DNA from: Burkholderia sp. lig30
Lineage (GTDB): Bacteria; Pseudomonadota; Gammaproteobacteria; Burkholderiales; Burkholderiaceae
Direction of reading: 5' to 3'
DNA length: 64,000 nt
NCBI RefSeq assembly: GCF_000687455.2
Contig: NZ_JGVW01000047.1
Coordinates: 20,254 to 84,253 of the forward strand
The stretch's first letter is position 1, and every line of letters starts with the position of its first letter. The position numbers and the translations under genes were made by a program. Below the pieces are notes generated by a model. It did no database searches and was not told where the DNA came from. It was given only the letters and a program-made list of their open reading frames with translations. Of this stretch, positions 16,235 through 25,236 are shown in pieces.

Positions 16235-16420
16235 CGGCGAAACGCGGCCACGCGTGATCGGCAGGCCGATGCGATCGTCATCGCTGGTTCGTTTCGGTCG
16301 ACGTCGGATGCGGCCGGCGGGAGCCGGATTTCACGGTGCGGGGCGTCGAATGCGGGGATCGGGCTGCGCCATGCGTTTTCTTCGAGGCTGGCTCGCAAGC
16401 GAGCGTCCGCCGGCACGGTG

Positions 16421-16951
16421 TCATCGGGCGGCATCCCGCCGCACGTCCCCCGCTGCGATCAGGAACTGGTCGACCAGCTCGAGCCTCAGCGGCTTGTCCG
16501 CGTCGAGCTTCTTTTTCTCGATCACGTATTTCCAGCCGTCGCCACTGCCGGGATTGCGGTAAAACGCGACGATCGCGACGTACTTCGTGTCGGCCCGCAT
16601 CGGCTGCGACAGGCTCGCGGACGCCCCCGGATTCAGCACCGACGACATGCCCTCCTGCAGGTCCTGCGCGAGCACGGTCCGGTCGTTCTTCAGCAGATCC
16701 TCGTACGATGCGCCGTCGAGCATCTTGCGGTCCTTGAGCTGATAGACGCGCACCGCAACCGACGTCGCGCGGCCCGCATCGTCCGGATTCAATGCGTCGC
16801 GAGCGGAAAGATCGACCTTCAGCACCTTGACCTGCTTGAAGAACACGGTGCGATAGGCGTTCGACGACGCGTCCGAGACGGTCTGCCACGCGCCACAGGC
16901 CGACAGCAGAAAGACGGATGCAGTAGTTGAAATGGCGAAGCGGATGGACAT
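16421..16951 (-). CDS. tssJ: T6SS outer-membrane lipoprotein TssJ
   Basis: This 176-residue lipoprotein has the lipobox LLSAC with Cys19 as the acylated residue. The mature part is a transthyretin-like beta sandwich with the TssJ motifs VRVYQLKDRKMLDGASYEDLLKND and ADTKYVAIVAFYRNPGSGDGWKYVIE. In the T6SS membrane complex TssJ anchors the periplasmic part of TssM to the outer membrane. It is the last gene of the left arm, starting 13 bases past the tssG stop. Confidence 0.95.
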   Translation of the reverse strand: MSIRFAISTTASVFLLSACGAWQTVSDASSNAYRTVFFKQVKVLKVDLSARDALNPDDAGRATSVAVRVYQLKDRKMLDGASYEDLLKNDRTVLAQDLQEGMSSVLNPGASASLSQPMRADTKYVAIVAFYRNPGSGDGWKYVIEKKKLDADKPLRLELVDQFLIAAGDVRRDAAR

Positions 16952-16964
16952 CGGTATTCCTCGG

Positions 16965-18248
16965 TCAGGCTGGTGTTGGACTCAGATGCGGATTCGGCCC
17001 GGGCGCGGGAAAGACCTCGTAGACCCCGAGCGCGATGTTGATCAGGCGTTCGTCGGCGGCGGGCAGCACGGTCGTCCAGCCGAGACGCGGCGCCGGGCCG
17101 GCGGATGCCTGGCCGATCGCCGGCCGGGGCGCGAGCCGCGACGAAACTTCCATGCGCAGGTGGACGTCGGCCTTCACGCCCACGTAGAGCTGCACGAACG
17201 CCATCAGCTCGCGATGCAGCCACGCGCCCGGCAGCAGATCGTGGGCCTGCCCGGCGTCGTCCGGACGCAGCGTGACCCGCACCGCGCGGCTGCGATACGC
17301 GAGCCGCCGGCCGAGCACGTACGCGCTACCGAGCCCCCGGCGCGTGCCGCCCGTCGCGGCGGCCGCGGGTGCGCCCGACGACGTGAGCGGCTGCGGCCTG
17401 CCGGCGCGCGTGATCGCCGGGAAGAACTCCTCGACGCGCACCCCGGCGCCGGGCACCGCCAGCGCGATGACGCCGGCGAGGCCTTCAGGCGTGCGCGTGC
17501 GCTGGATCAGCAGGCCGAGCAGCGCGAGCATCCGCGAATCGGTCAGGCCGGCACGCTGCGGCTTGTCGCCCCATCCGAAGCCGGCCAGGCACAGCAGGTT
17601 GCGCGAATGGGCATCGGCGCCGCCCGGGCGGAAACTCTCCGGATAGCGGTACTTTTTCCACGCACGGTACAGCAGCGTGACGAACCGGTGATTGAACTGG
17701 TCGAGAAACGCCTCGACGACCTCGTGCCCTTCCTCGCGCAGCACGATCTCGTCGATCGTGTGCGACGGCATCGCCGCATCGACGCCGTACAGCCCCATGA
17801 AGGTCGTTCGCACGGTCGGCGGCGCATCGGGCCAGCCATCCGACCGGACACGCCGTTGCTCGTCGTCGAATTCGACCGCCGCGATCTCGCCGGCCGGAAA
17901 GCCCATGCGCGGCCGTGGCCGGAAACGCACCGGCTCGGGCGCGGGCGTGTCGCGCGTGCCGAACCCCGGAGGGTCGCCTGCCACCGAGGCGTCGCCTTCG
18001 GTGCTCGACGGGACATCCATCCCGCCGGGACTGCCGCTGCTCGACGGCGCGTGCGGCGCGTGCGGCACGTTCATCTCGAGCAGCCTGCAGAGCTGCATGA
18101 AACTCATCTGCGGCGCACGGGCGAGCAGCGACACCGCGATCAACGGAACCGGCGGAACGCCCGCTTCGCGGTCTGGCCGCTCGCGCCCTGCCCCAGTGGT
18201 GCTTCCCGCGGGTCGCACGGAGGCCTCCTGCCTGATGCGCGAACTCAT
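16965..18248 (-). CDS. tssG: T6SS baseplate subunit TssG
   Basis: This 427-residue protein contains family stretches of TssG (VasB/ImpH): PQMSFMQLCRLLE near residue 50, AAVEFDDEQRRVRSDG, VRTTFMGLYGVDAAMPSHTIDEI, FLDQFNHRFVTLLYRAWKKYRY and RKVRVTLRP-like RAVRVTLRPDDAGQAHDLLPGAWLHRELMAF. TssG joins two TssF copies in the baseplate wedge. ATG at 18248 overlaps the tssF stop (ATGA), so the pair is translationally coupled. An Ala/Gly/Pro-rich insertion (about 80-115) makes it longer than the usual 330-350 residues. Confidence 0.95.
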   Translation of the reverse strand: MSSRIRQEASVRPAGSTTGAGRERPDREAGVPPVPLIAVSLLARAPQMSFMQLCRLLEMNVPHAPHAPSSSGSPGGMDVPSSTEGDASVAGDPPGFGTRDTPAPEPVRFRPRPRMGFPAGEIAAVEFDDEQRRVRSDGWPDAPPTVRTTFMGLYGVDAAMPSHTIDEIVLREEGHEVVEAFLDQFNHRFVTLLYRAWKKYRYPESFRPGGADAHSRNLLCLAGFGWGDKPQRAGLTDSRMLALLGLLIQRTRTPEGLAGVIALAVPGAGVRVEEFFPAITRAGRPQPLTSSGAPAAAATGGTRRGLGSAYVLGRRLAYRSRAVRVTLRPDDAGQAHDLLPGAWLHRELMAFVQLYVGVKADVHLRMEVSSRLAPRPAIGQASAGPAPRLGWTTVLPAADERLINIALGVYEVFPAPGPNPHLSPTPA

Positions 18249-20059
18249 AGCGCTGCCCGCTCCGCCTTGCTGCGCGGCCATTCGATGCGGCTGCGGGACG
18301 GCAAACTGACGACCTCGAGTTTCGTGAACAGGTTGATGTCGGCATAGAGCGCGAAGAACCGGTGCAGCAGTTCGCCGAACAGCATCACGTCGCCGTCGCC
18401 CGCGAACGCGTGGGAATCGAGCGTGACCTCGATCCGCGCGCCGCGCTCGACCGAGCCACCCGACACTTCCTCGATCAGTTCCTGCGACACCCACAGAATG
18501 CCGGCGAGCCGCCGCCGGTTCAGCTCGTCGTTCGACCAGTCGTAAAGCGCCAGCGCGCCACGCAGCACCTCCGCGTTCATCATCGACAGGAAGTTCGGCG
18601 CCAGGTGCGACAGCACGCGCCACTGGAAACGGTCTTCCGTCGGCGGATACAGCGGCAGCGTCGGCGACACCAGACTCCGCACCCCGGCGACATTCGGCGT
18701 GCTCGCCGCGAGTTCATCGATGCTCGCCTCGCGCAGCCCCTTGCGCGGCAACAGGCCATTCGTGCCGGTCACCCGCAGCGACAGGCTTTCTTCCGGCAAG
18801 GTCTGCATCGTTTCCCAAGCGTGACCGCCGAGTATCACCCACGTCTCGTGCAGCCCCGACACGCCCGGCCGCACGCGCGTATGGAAATAGCGCTCCGGCG
18901 CCTCGTGCCGCAACATGCCGCCGCGGTGCCGGAACGTCGCGAACGGCACGTATTCGTAGCGCTCCGCCGTGTCGTGGTCGAACGTCTCGATCGCATCGAC
19001 CGAATAGGTCTCGACATGCTCGCCCTGATGGCCGGCCGGCACCACGCGATACTCGGTCTCGTGGTGATCGATTTCGATCGGTTCCGCGTCGAGTTCGAAC
19101 AGGTTGATCACGGGACTGCAGAACAGCCGCACGTTCTCCGCGCTGAACCGCTGATCCGACGGATACGCATCCTTGAGCACGCATTCCAGCTCGAAGCGGG
19201 TCGATCCTTTGGGCAGCCTGTCGACGCCGAGTCCGCACAGGTCGACGAACAGGAATTTCTCGCGGAACGTGAAATATTCGAGCAGCAACTGATAGCCCGA
19301 GAACGCGGCATCGGCCTTCGGCCACAGCCGTTCCTCCGCCGAAAACCCCGCCGGCTCGATCGTGACGCCGGCAAGCGGCATCGCTTCGCCGTCGCGGACT
19401 TCGGGAATGCGCCAGTGAATCGCATCGACCTGACGCGTCAGCGCCAGGTGCATCGCGAACGCGGTCGGCAGATCGGCGCTCAGATGCAGGCGCAACCGGG
19501 ACAGGTCGGTGTCCTGCCGCCGCGCCGAGTGTTCGAGCTCGAAGCCGAGCCGGATCACGGAACGGCCATCGTGCCGGACCGCCGGCCCCGCATGCGTGAT
19601 CGACAGCGGTTGCAGCATCACGGCCTGCGTGGTGCGGTACCTGCACTGCACGGTTTTCGGCGTCGTGCCCTCGGCGCCAGGCGCCGGCGGCACGGCGATC
19701 GGCGCGGAGCGCACCGGAACGCCGGCGGGCACCACGACCGTGTTCTGCAGCTTCTCGTCGGGCCGGATCAGCTCGACCACCGACAGCGACGGGATCATCC
19801 GCAGATAGTGCGGCCACAGCAGGCTCACGAGGCCCTCGGTCAATTCCGGCAGCTCGTCGTCCAGCTTTTGCCGAAGCCGGCCGGTCAGGAACGCGAAGCC
19901 TTCGAAGAGCCGCTCGACGTACGGATCGCGATCGCCGACGCGATCGAGGTTGAGCAGGCGCGCGCGGTCGGGATGCGCCTTCGCGAATTCCTTGCCGGAC
20001 TCGCGCAGGTAGCGCATTTCCGCTTCGTAGTAGCGCAGGATCGGATCGTCTTTTTCCAT
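18245..20059 (-). CDS. tssF: T6SS baseplate subunit TssF
   Basis: This 604-residue protein starts MEKDDPILRYYEAEMRYLRESGKEFAKAHPDRA and continues DPYVERLFEGFAFLTGRLRQKLDDELPELTEGLVSLLWPHYLRMIPS, the conserved N-terminus of TssF (VasA/ImpG). The C-terminal half includes FLFVDLCGLGVDRLP and LFCSPVINLFELDAEPI, also family hallmarks. With TssG, TssE and TssK it builds the baseplate on which the sheath polymerises. It starts 11 bases after tssA and overlaps tssG by 4 bases. Confidence 0.97.
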   Translation of the reverse strand: MEKDDPILRYYEAEMRYLRESGKEFAKAHPDRARLLNLDRVGDRDPYVERLFEGFAFLTGRLRQKLDDELPELTEGLVSLLWPHYLRMIPSLSVVELIRPDEKLQNTVVVPAGVPVRSAPIAVPPAPGAEGTTPKTVQCRYRTTQAVMLQPLSITHAGPAVRHDGRSVIRLGFELEHSARRQDTDLSRLRLHLSADLPTAFAMHLALTRQVDAIHWRIPEVRDGEAMPLAGVTIEPAGFSAEERLWPKADAAFSGYQLLLEYFTFREKFLFVDLCGLGVDRLPKGSTRFELECVLKDAYPSDQRFSAENVRLFCSPVINLFELDAEPIEIDHHETEYRVVPAGHQGEHVETYSVDAIETFDHDTAERYEYVPFATFRHRGGMLRHEAPERYFHTRVRPGVSGLHETWVILGGHAWETMQTLPEESLSLRVTGTNGLLPRKGLREASIDELAASTPNVAGVRSLVSPTLPLYPPTEDRFQWRVLSHLAPNFLSMMNAEVLRGALALYDWSNDELNRRRLAGILWVSQELIEEVSGGSVERGARIEVTLDSHAFAGDGDVMLFGELLHRFFALYADINLFTKLEVVSLPSRSRIEWPRSKAERAAL

Positions 20060-20070
20060 CGGGAGGCTCT

Positions 20071-21654
20071 TCAAGAGAGGGTTAGCGCGCGCGCCGGGTC
20101 GAGCACGGTCAACTCGGCGTGAAGCTCGCCGATGCGGCGGGCGAGCGCCGGCTTGTCGGCATCCTTGCGGTTGCTGATCGCCGTCAATGCGCGAACGAGT
20201 TGCTGCTTGACCTCGAAGACCAGTGCCGGCTCCCAGCGGGTCAGCGGCAGCGACCGGGAACCAACGTCGAGCTCGGCCAGAAGCGCCAGCGCGGCGTCGG
20301 GGCGGCCGGCATGATCGGCGACACGCGCCATCACCAGCCGTTGCAGGTAACGATGACGCTCGGTCTTCAGGCCGGGCAACGCGTCGAGCCACGCGAACGC
20401 GGCCTCGACGCCGTCGCGCCCGGCCAGATCCCGCGCCTGCGCCTCGATTTCCGGCCAGTCGCCCGTTGCATCGCCTTCGCTGTCGGCGGACACCGGCAGC
20501 GGCGCGACGGCCTCGCCCGCTTCGAGGTCGCGCACCACCGCGTGGCGCGCGATCCATTCGAGCGTCGCGTCGTCGGCGAATGGCGTGCCGTCGTCGAAGG
20601 CCAGCCGCTCGATGCCCGGCAGGCGTTCGAGGAACAGCGCGAAATCGGCGCGCAGGAGTTCGCGCCACGCGTTGTACGGTGCGCCGACGTGATCGAGCGC
20701 GACGTGCTGGAAGTACTGCAGGTCGAACCACAGGTGATTGGCGCCTTCCATGAACGTGCCTTCGACGCGTTCGAGCAGCGCGTGCCACTGCTTTTGCAGC
20801 ACCAGCCGCGTCATCTGCTGCCGCAATTCGCCGCGCGGCGGCACCAGCCGCGTGCGGAACGCCGCGTCCGACGGCGGCACGTCGTGCAGCGTGTCCCACC
20901 GGACGCTGCGCACCACGCGCACCGACGGCAGATAGCCGTTTTCCTGATCGCGAAGCCAGACGGCCATCGTGCGCGCCTGATCGAGCAGATCGCGCGCCGA
21001 GGCGGTCGAAGCGGTCGAAACGCTTGCCACGGCGCGCGATGGCGGCATCGCGACGTCAGGCTCGACGCCGCGTGCAGCGGCCCCCGTGCGCTCGAAACGG
21101 GACACCAGCGACTGCAGATTCGGACGCGTGGCTTCGGGCCAGGCCCCGGTGCCCGCGACGAGCACGTCGAGTGCCGCCAGCGCGCGTTCGAGATCCGCCG
21201 GCATGAAGTCGCCGCGGCTCTCCAGCAGATCGATCATGCGCGCGGTCGCCAGCATTTCGAGCGCCCCCTTCCTCGCCTCGGCACGCGCGGGCAGCACGGC
21301 TTCGCCGAACCGGTCGACGAGTGCGGCGGCCAACTCGAGCCCGTCTGCAAAACCGGCCGGTCCGTCCTGCCGCAGTCGCGCGAACGCGTAGTAACCGGCG
21401 AGACGCAGATCCTTGCCGGTTTCCTTGAGCAAGTGCTCGCAGGAACGGACGATCAGCCCGTCGTCGATGCCGGAGAGCTTTTGCGTTTCCTCCCGCACCT
21501 CGAAGAACGCGTCCTCGTAGCCGGGATCGCGACCGACACCACCATCGCCCGCGAGCGGCTGCAGCCATGCATTCCATGCATCGAGCCGCGCCCGGGCGAG
21601 CTGCTCGGCATCGTCACGGGCCGGAAAAAGGCTTTTGAACAGTCCTCCGAGCAT
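20071..21654 (-). CDS. tssA: T6SS cap/initiation protein TssA
   Basis: This 527-residue protein carries an N-terminal ImpA domain (about 20-150, with GYEDAFFEVREETQKLSGIDDGLIVRSCEHLLKETGKDLRLAGYYAFARLRQDG) and a long C-terminal region with VRSVRWDTLHDVPP and the motif QWHALLERVEGTFMEGANHLWFDLQYFQHVAL typical of VasJ/TssA proteins. TssA recruits baseplate parts and caps the growing sheath. Its ATG directly abuts the tssM stop with no gap, indicating tight coupling. Confidence 0.95.
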   Translation of the reverse strand: MLGGLFKSLFPARDDAEQLARARLDAWNAWLQPLAGDGGVGRDPGYEDAFFEVREETQKLSGIDDGLIVRSCEHLLKETGKDLRLAGYYAFARLRQDGPAGFADGLELAAALVDRFGEAVLPARAEARKGALEMLATARMIDLLESRGDFMPADLERALAALDVLVAGTGAWPEATRPNLQSLVSRFERTGAAARGVEPDVAMPPSRAVASVSTASTASARDLLDQARTMAVWLRDQENGYLPSVRVVRSVRWDTLHDVPPSDAAFRTRLVPPRGELRQQMTRLVLQKQWHALLERVEGTFMEGANHLWFDLQYFQHVALDHVGAPYNAWRELLRADFALFLERLPGIERLAFDDGTPFADDATLEWIARHAVVRDLEAGEAVAPLPVSADSEGDATGDWPEIEAQARDLAGRDGVEAAFAWLDALPGLKTERHRYLQRLVMARVADHAGRPDAALALLAELDVGSRSLPLTRWEPALVFEVKQQLVRALTAISNRKDADKPALARRIGELHAELTVLDPARALTLS

Positions 21655-24600
21655 TTATTCCACCTCCGGCAATGCGCCGCTCGGCAGCGGCACCGCAGCA
21701 TGCTTCGCCGCCGCGATCGCCGACGCCGGCAACGGTGGCGGATTCGCAGCGACGCGCGCCGGTCCCGCTGGCGCCGTGCCGGTCACGAAGATCCGCGCCG
21801 GCAGCGAGAAGCGGCGCAGTTGCAGCGCGTCGAGCGGGCCGGCGCCCGCCTCGCTGCGCAACTGCACCTTGAGCGGAATGCCCTGGCTGGCATCCGGCGT
21901 CCACGTCAGCAGGTAACGCGCGCTGTCCTGCTGCGCGACCGTCGCACGCTCCAGCAGCCGGATCAGGCCGAACCGGCCCTGCGCATCGAGCGCCGTGCGC
22001 AACCCGCCCTGCCCGGTCTGCCATTCGACGCGCGACAGATTGTCGAGCGCCTGCCCCGGCCACTCGAACGGCATCCATTCCTGCTTCTGGTTGAAGTAAT
22101 GCAACGCGCGGCCGGACAGCACGAACTTCATGTCGGTCACCCCCGGCGTCGGCACCGCGCTCAACTCGTACCGCACGTGCGCGTCGCCGGACGGGAACAG
22201 CACGGTCGACACGCGCGTCAGGGTGTTCAGGCCGTCCAGGAAGCCCGGCGCGAGCGTCAGCGCGCCCTGGTTCGCGCCTTGCGCGGCCACCCAGCGGTCG
22301 CCCTGGCGCTCGACCACGCCGGCCAGCTGCGTCGTCACGAACTGCGCGATCACACCATTGTCGAGCCGCATGAAGCGCGCCATCTCGGGCAGCGACGCAT
22401 CGTTGTCCGAATCGGCGAACGGATAGCGGCCGCCGAACGACGTGTTCCAGTCCGCCACGATCGCCGTGCGCCAGATCTCGTTCAGGCTGGCCGCCGCGGG
22501 CCGGACGACGACCTGCCACGTCTGGTCGAGCGGCGCCTGGAACAGCTGGCCGAAGCCCGCCCACTGCTCGCCGAGGCTGGCCGCCAGCCGGCTCGCGTAG
22601 TCGCGGCTGTCCGCGAGGTCCGAGGTCCTGCCCTGCAGCACCGCTTGCGCGGCCAGCCGCGACATCGCATCCGCGTCGGGACTCGACACCATCTGCTGCA
22701 CCTTCAGACGCATCGCCGTAACCCGCTCGAGGTAGCGCGCGAGACTCAGGTCGCCGGTCGCGGCCAGCTGTGCCCCGGCCTTGCCGGTGGCCGGCGCGGC
22801 AGTTGCCAGGTCGCTGCCCGTGACGCGCAGGATCGGCCCGAACGTGGCCGCCAGCGGCGCGAGCGGCGTCGGCGGTTGTTTCGACGGGTCTTTCTCGTCG
22901 GTGCCGACGAGCTGCTGCGCCTTGCTGATCAGCGTGTCGGACAGCGATTGAGCCGTCGCGCCCGCGCCCGCCTGGTAGGCGATCGCATTCATCAGCGCGA
23001 CGAGCGGCGAGCGTTGCGGGTCGCCCAGCAGCGTGAGCTGGTCGGCAGTCGCCGACAGCGTCGGCGCGGGCTGCCAGCGCACGCTGTTGAGGAACAGCCC
23101 CCATGCGCGCGCGTAATCGTCGAAGTAGTGCTGGCGCAACTGCGCCTTCAGCGTCGAGGGCGCACGGTCGGGGGTGGTCACGTCGGACAGCACCCAGTCG
23201 CCGGCCACGTGGCCGCGCGCGCTCGCTTCGTCGATCGCCTTCGCGATCCGCCCGTCCCACGCCGCGCGCGTGAACACGCCCGGGATCGTGGCCGTCGTGC
23301 TGAACAGCCCGCGGCTCGTGGCGGCCCCCGACGGGGCTTGCGATGCGGCGTCGCCGAGCAGCGTCGCGAGCGATATCGGCGGGTATTTCGGCGTCGCTTC
23401 GTCGAGGATCTGCTGGTAGACCGCGTCGGTCGAGTGCTGGATGCCGCGAACCCCGATGATCGTCTGGCGGGTCGAGCCGATCAATCCGGCATCCGGAACG
23501 ATGGCGAGCGAGGCAGCGCTCGCCGAGGCGGCGTCCTTCGGGGCGTTGGCCGGAACGCGGTGGCCCAGATGGGTCGCGTGGAACGTCAGCAGACGCTGGC
23601 GCACATCCTCCCACGCCCCTGCGGAAATCGCCGAATCGGCCGGGCGAGCCGGCGCACCGGTCGCAATCAGCTGCGGCGTCAGGAATGCGGCGACCGCGCG
23701 GTCGGGCCTCGCGAGCATCAGGTAAGCCTTCAGCGTGTCGTAGGCGGCCTGTACCTGCGCGTCGCCGCCGCTGGCGATCTCGGCGTCCGACAGCGACGCG
23801 AGCCGATGCAGGCGCGCTTCGAGCTGCTGGCGGACCGGCTCGGCCAGGATGCGGCCGGCGGCATGTGCGTAACCCGGCCAAAGCGCGTCGAGCAGCGCGG
23901 CATCGCGGTTCAGGCCGAAGCGCGTGAGCCACGGCGCACCGTCGCGCTGGTGGATCTCGAGCGTGTCGATCTGCTTGTCGAGACGGTCCAGCGTCAACAT
24001 GGCCCGGGTGGGGTTCTGCTCGGTCGAGAGTGTCGCGAGCGTCTCGCCGGCAGCGTCGATGGTCCCGCGGTTCGCGAAACCCGACACCATCGTGCCCGCG
24101 ATCCCCACCCCGACCGCCGCCGTCGTCATCCACGCGGACGTGCTCGACAACGAGAAACCGACCCGGCGGCCGTGGATCCTGCGGCTGTGTTCGGCGACGG
24201 TTTGCCAGACGGTGCGGTGTTCCGGGCGAACCGCTTCCTCTTCTTCGCGGTCCGCCTGCCGAGGAGGAACGACCAGTTCGCGCTCCTTGAACAGCGGCGT
24301 GAACAGCAGGCCGTGGACCGCGTGCCGCCAGAAGCGGGACTGGGCGGTATGCTCCACCAACGCGGACAGCGCGCCGCACAGCCGGTCGATGTGCTGCGAC
24401 AGCTCGGCGGGATAGCGGTCCCGAGCGTCCTGCGTCAGACGCACGACACCGGCGTCCGCGAGGGTGCGGGCGATGTCGCGCAACGACGTGTCGATTTCGG
24501 CTGCGCTGACGCGCGCGTTCGACCACGTGAAGCCGATCGCCTCGTCGCGACTCGACGTTTCGCTGCCGAAATCGGTGACGTTGAGCAGATACGCGGGCGC

Positions 24601-25236
24601 GGCCCAGCGCAGCGCGCGGGCATGGCGCGCGAGTTGCCGGGCAAGTTCGTCGGCGTCGAAGGGCGCATTGGCCGAGCTGCGGTCGCGCGTCACCGCCACG
24701 ATCGCATCGACCGGGCGACGGCGGCGCAGGCGGCGGATCTGGTCGAGCCATGCGATATCGAGTTTGTCGCCCATCTGGCTGGCGTACAGCAGGACCGCGT
24801 CGCCTGCGATCACGTAGCCGGCGTCGATGAGCTCCGGAGCGAGCCGTCTGACGAGCGGCTCGTCACCCGCGACGAGCACCCAGCGATCCCGATAACGCCA
24901 GCGCCAGGCGTGGCGATCCTGGAGCGACGCCTTCAGGGAATCGCGGCGACGCGCGGTGAGATCCACGACGGGCGTTTTTTCGGCGCCCAGGCGCGCCAGC
25001 GGATCTCGATCGTATTTGCGCATGGCGCGCTGCGGCGCGTGACGTGCCACGACGCGCCAGGCGGCAGCCAGCGGCCCGCGGCATGCCAGCGCAACCAGTC
25101 CGGCCATGACGACGAAGGCGACCCGGCGGTCGGGCGACGGCTCGATACCCGCGCCATTGAACCAGGCGACGATAGCGGCGAGCGCCGTTACCGTCACGAC
25201 GAGAATCCAGTATCCGGAGAGCTTGAGCAACTTCAT
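21655..25236 (-). CDS. tssM: T6SS inner-membrane protein TssM (IcmF-type), P-loop absent
   Basis: This 1193-residue protein has two N-terminal membrane helices (about 8-27 and 38-53), a cytoplasmic domain to about 365, a third helix (about 370-395) and a large periplasmic region that binds TssJ. It is the backbone of the trans-envelope complex with TssL and TssJ. The NTPase site is degenerate: where other TssM proteins have GxxGxGKT, this one has AGDEPLVRR (123-131). It therefore probably does not bind nucleotide, as in some other T6SSs. It overlaps the upstream membrane-protein gene by 4 bases (ATGA) and abuts tssA. The antisense strand shows a very long open frame that is not a gene. Confidence 0.96.
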   Translation of the reverse strand: MKLLKLSGYWILVVTVTALAAIVAWFNGAGIEPSPDRRVAFVVMAGLVALACRGPLAAAWRVVARHAPQRAMRKYDRDPLARLGAEKTPVVDLTARRRDSLKASLQDRHAWRWRYRDRWVLVAGDEPLVRRLAPELIDAGYVIAGDAVLLYASQMGDKLDIAWLDQIRRLRRRRPVDAIVAVTRDRSSANAPFDADELARQLARHARALRWAAPAYLLNVTDFGSETSSRDEAIGFTWSNARVSAAEIDTSLRDIARTLADAGVVRLTQDARDRYPAELSQHIDRLCGALSALVEHTAQSRFWRHAVHGLLFTPLFKERELVVPPRQADREEEEAVRPEHRTVWQTVAEHSRRIHGRRVGFSLSSTSAWMTTAAVGVGIAGTMVSGFANRGTIDAAGETLATLSTEQNPTRAMLTLDRLDKQIDTLEIHQRDGAPWLTRFGLNRDAALLDALWPGYAHAAGRILAEPVRQQLEARLHRLASLSDAEIASGGDAQVQAAYDTLKAYLMLARPDRAVAAFLTPQLIATGAPARPADSAISAGAWEDVRQRLLTFHATHLGHRVPANAPKDAASASAASLAIVPDAGLIGSTRQTIIGVRGIQHSTDAVYQQILDEATPKYPPISLATLLGDAASQAPSGAATSRGLFSTTATIPGVFTRAAWDGRIAKAIDEASARGHVAGDWVLSDVTTPDRAPSTLKAQLRQHYFDDYARAWGLFLNSVRWQPAPTLSATADQLTLLGDPQRSPLVALMNAIAYQAGAGATAQSLSDTLISKAQQLVGTDEKDPSKQPPTPLAPLAATFGPILRVTGSDLATAAPATGKAGAQLAATGDLSLARYLERVTAMRLKVQQMVSSPDADAMSRLAAQAVLQGRTSDLADSRDYASRLAASLGEQWAGFGQLFQAPLDQTWQVVVRPAAASLNEIWRTAIVADWNTSFGGRYPFADSDNDASLPEMARFMRLDNGVIAQFVTTQLAGVVERQGDRWVAAQGANQGALTLAPGFLDGLNTLTRVSTVLFPSGDAHVRYELSAVPTPGVTDMKFVLSGRALHYFNQKQEWMPFEWPGQALDNLSRVEWQTGQGGLRTALDAQGRFGLIRLLERATVAQQDSARYLLTWTPDASQGIPLKVQLRSEAGAGPLDALQLRRFSLPARIFVTGTAPAGPARVAANPPPLPASAIAAAKHAAVPLPSGALPEVE

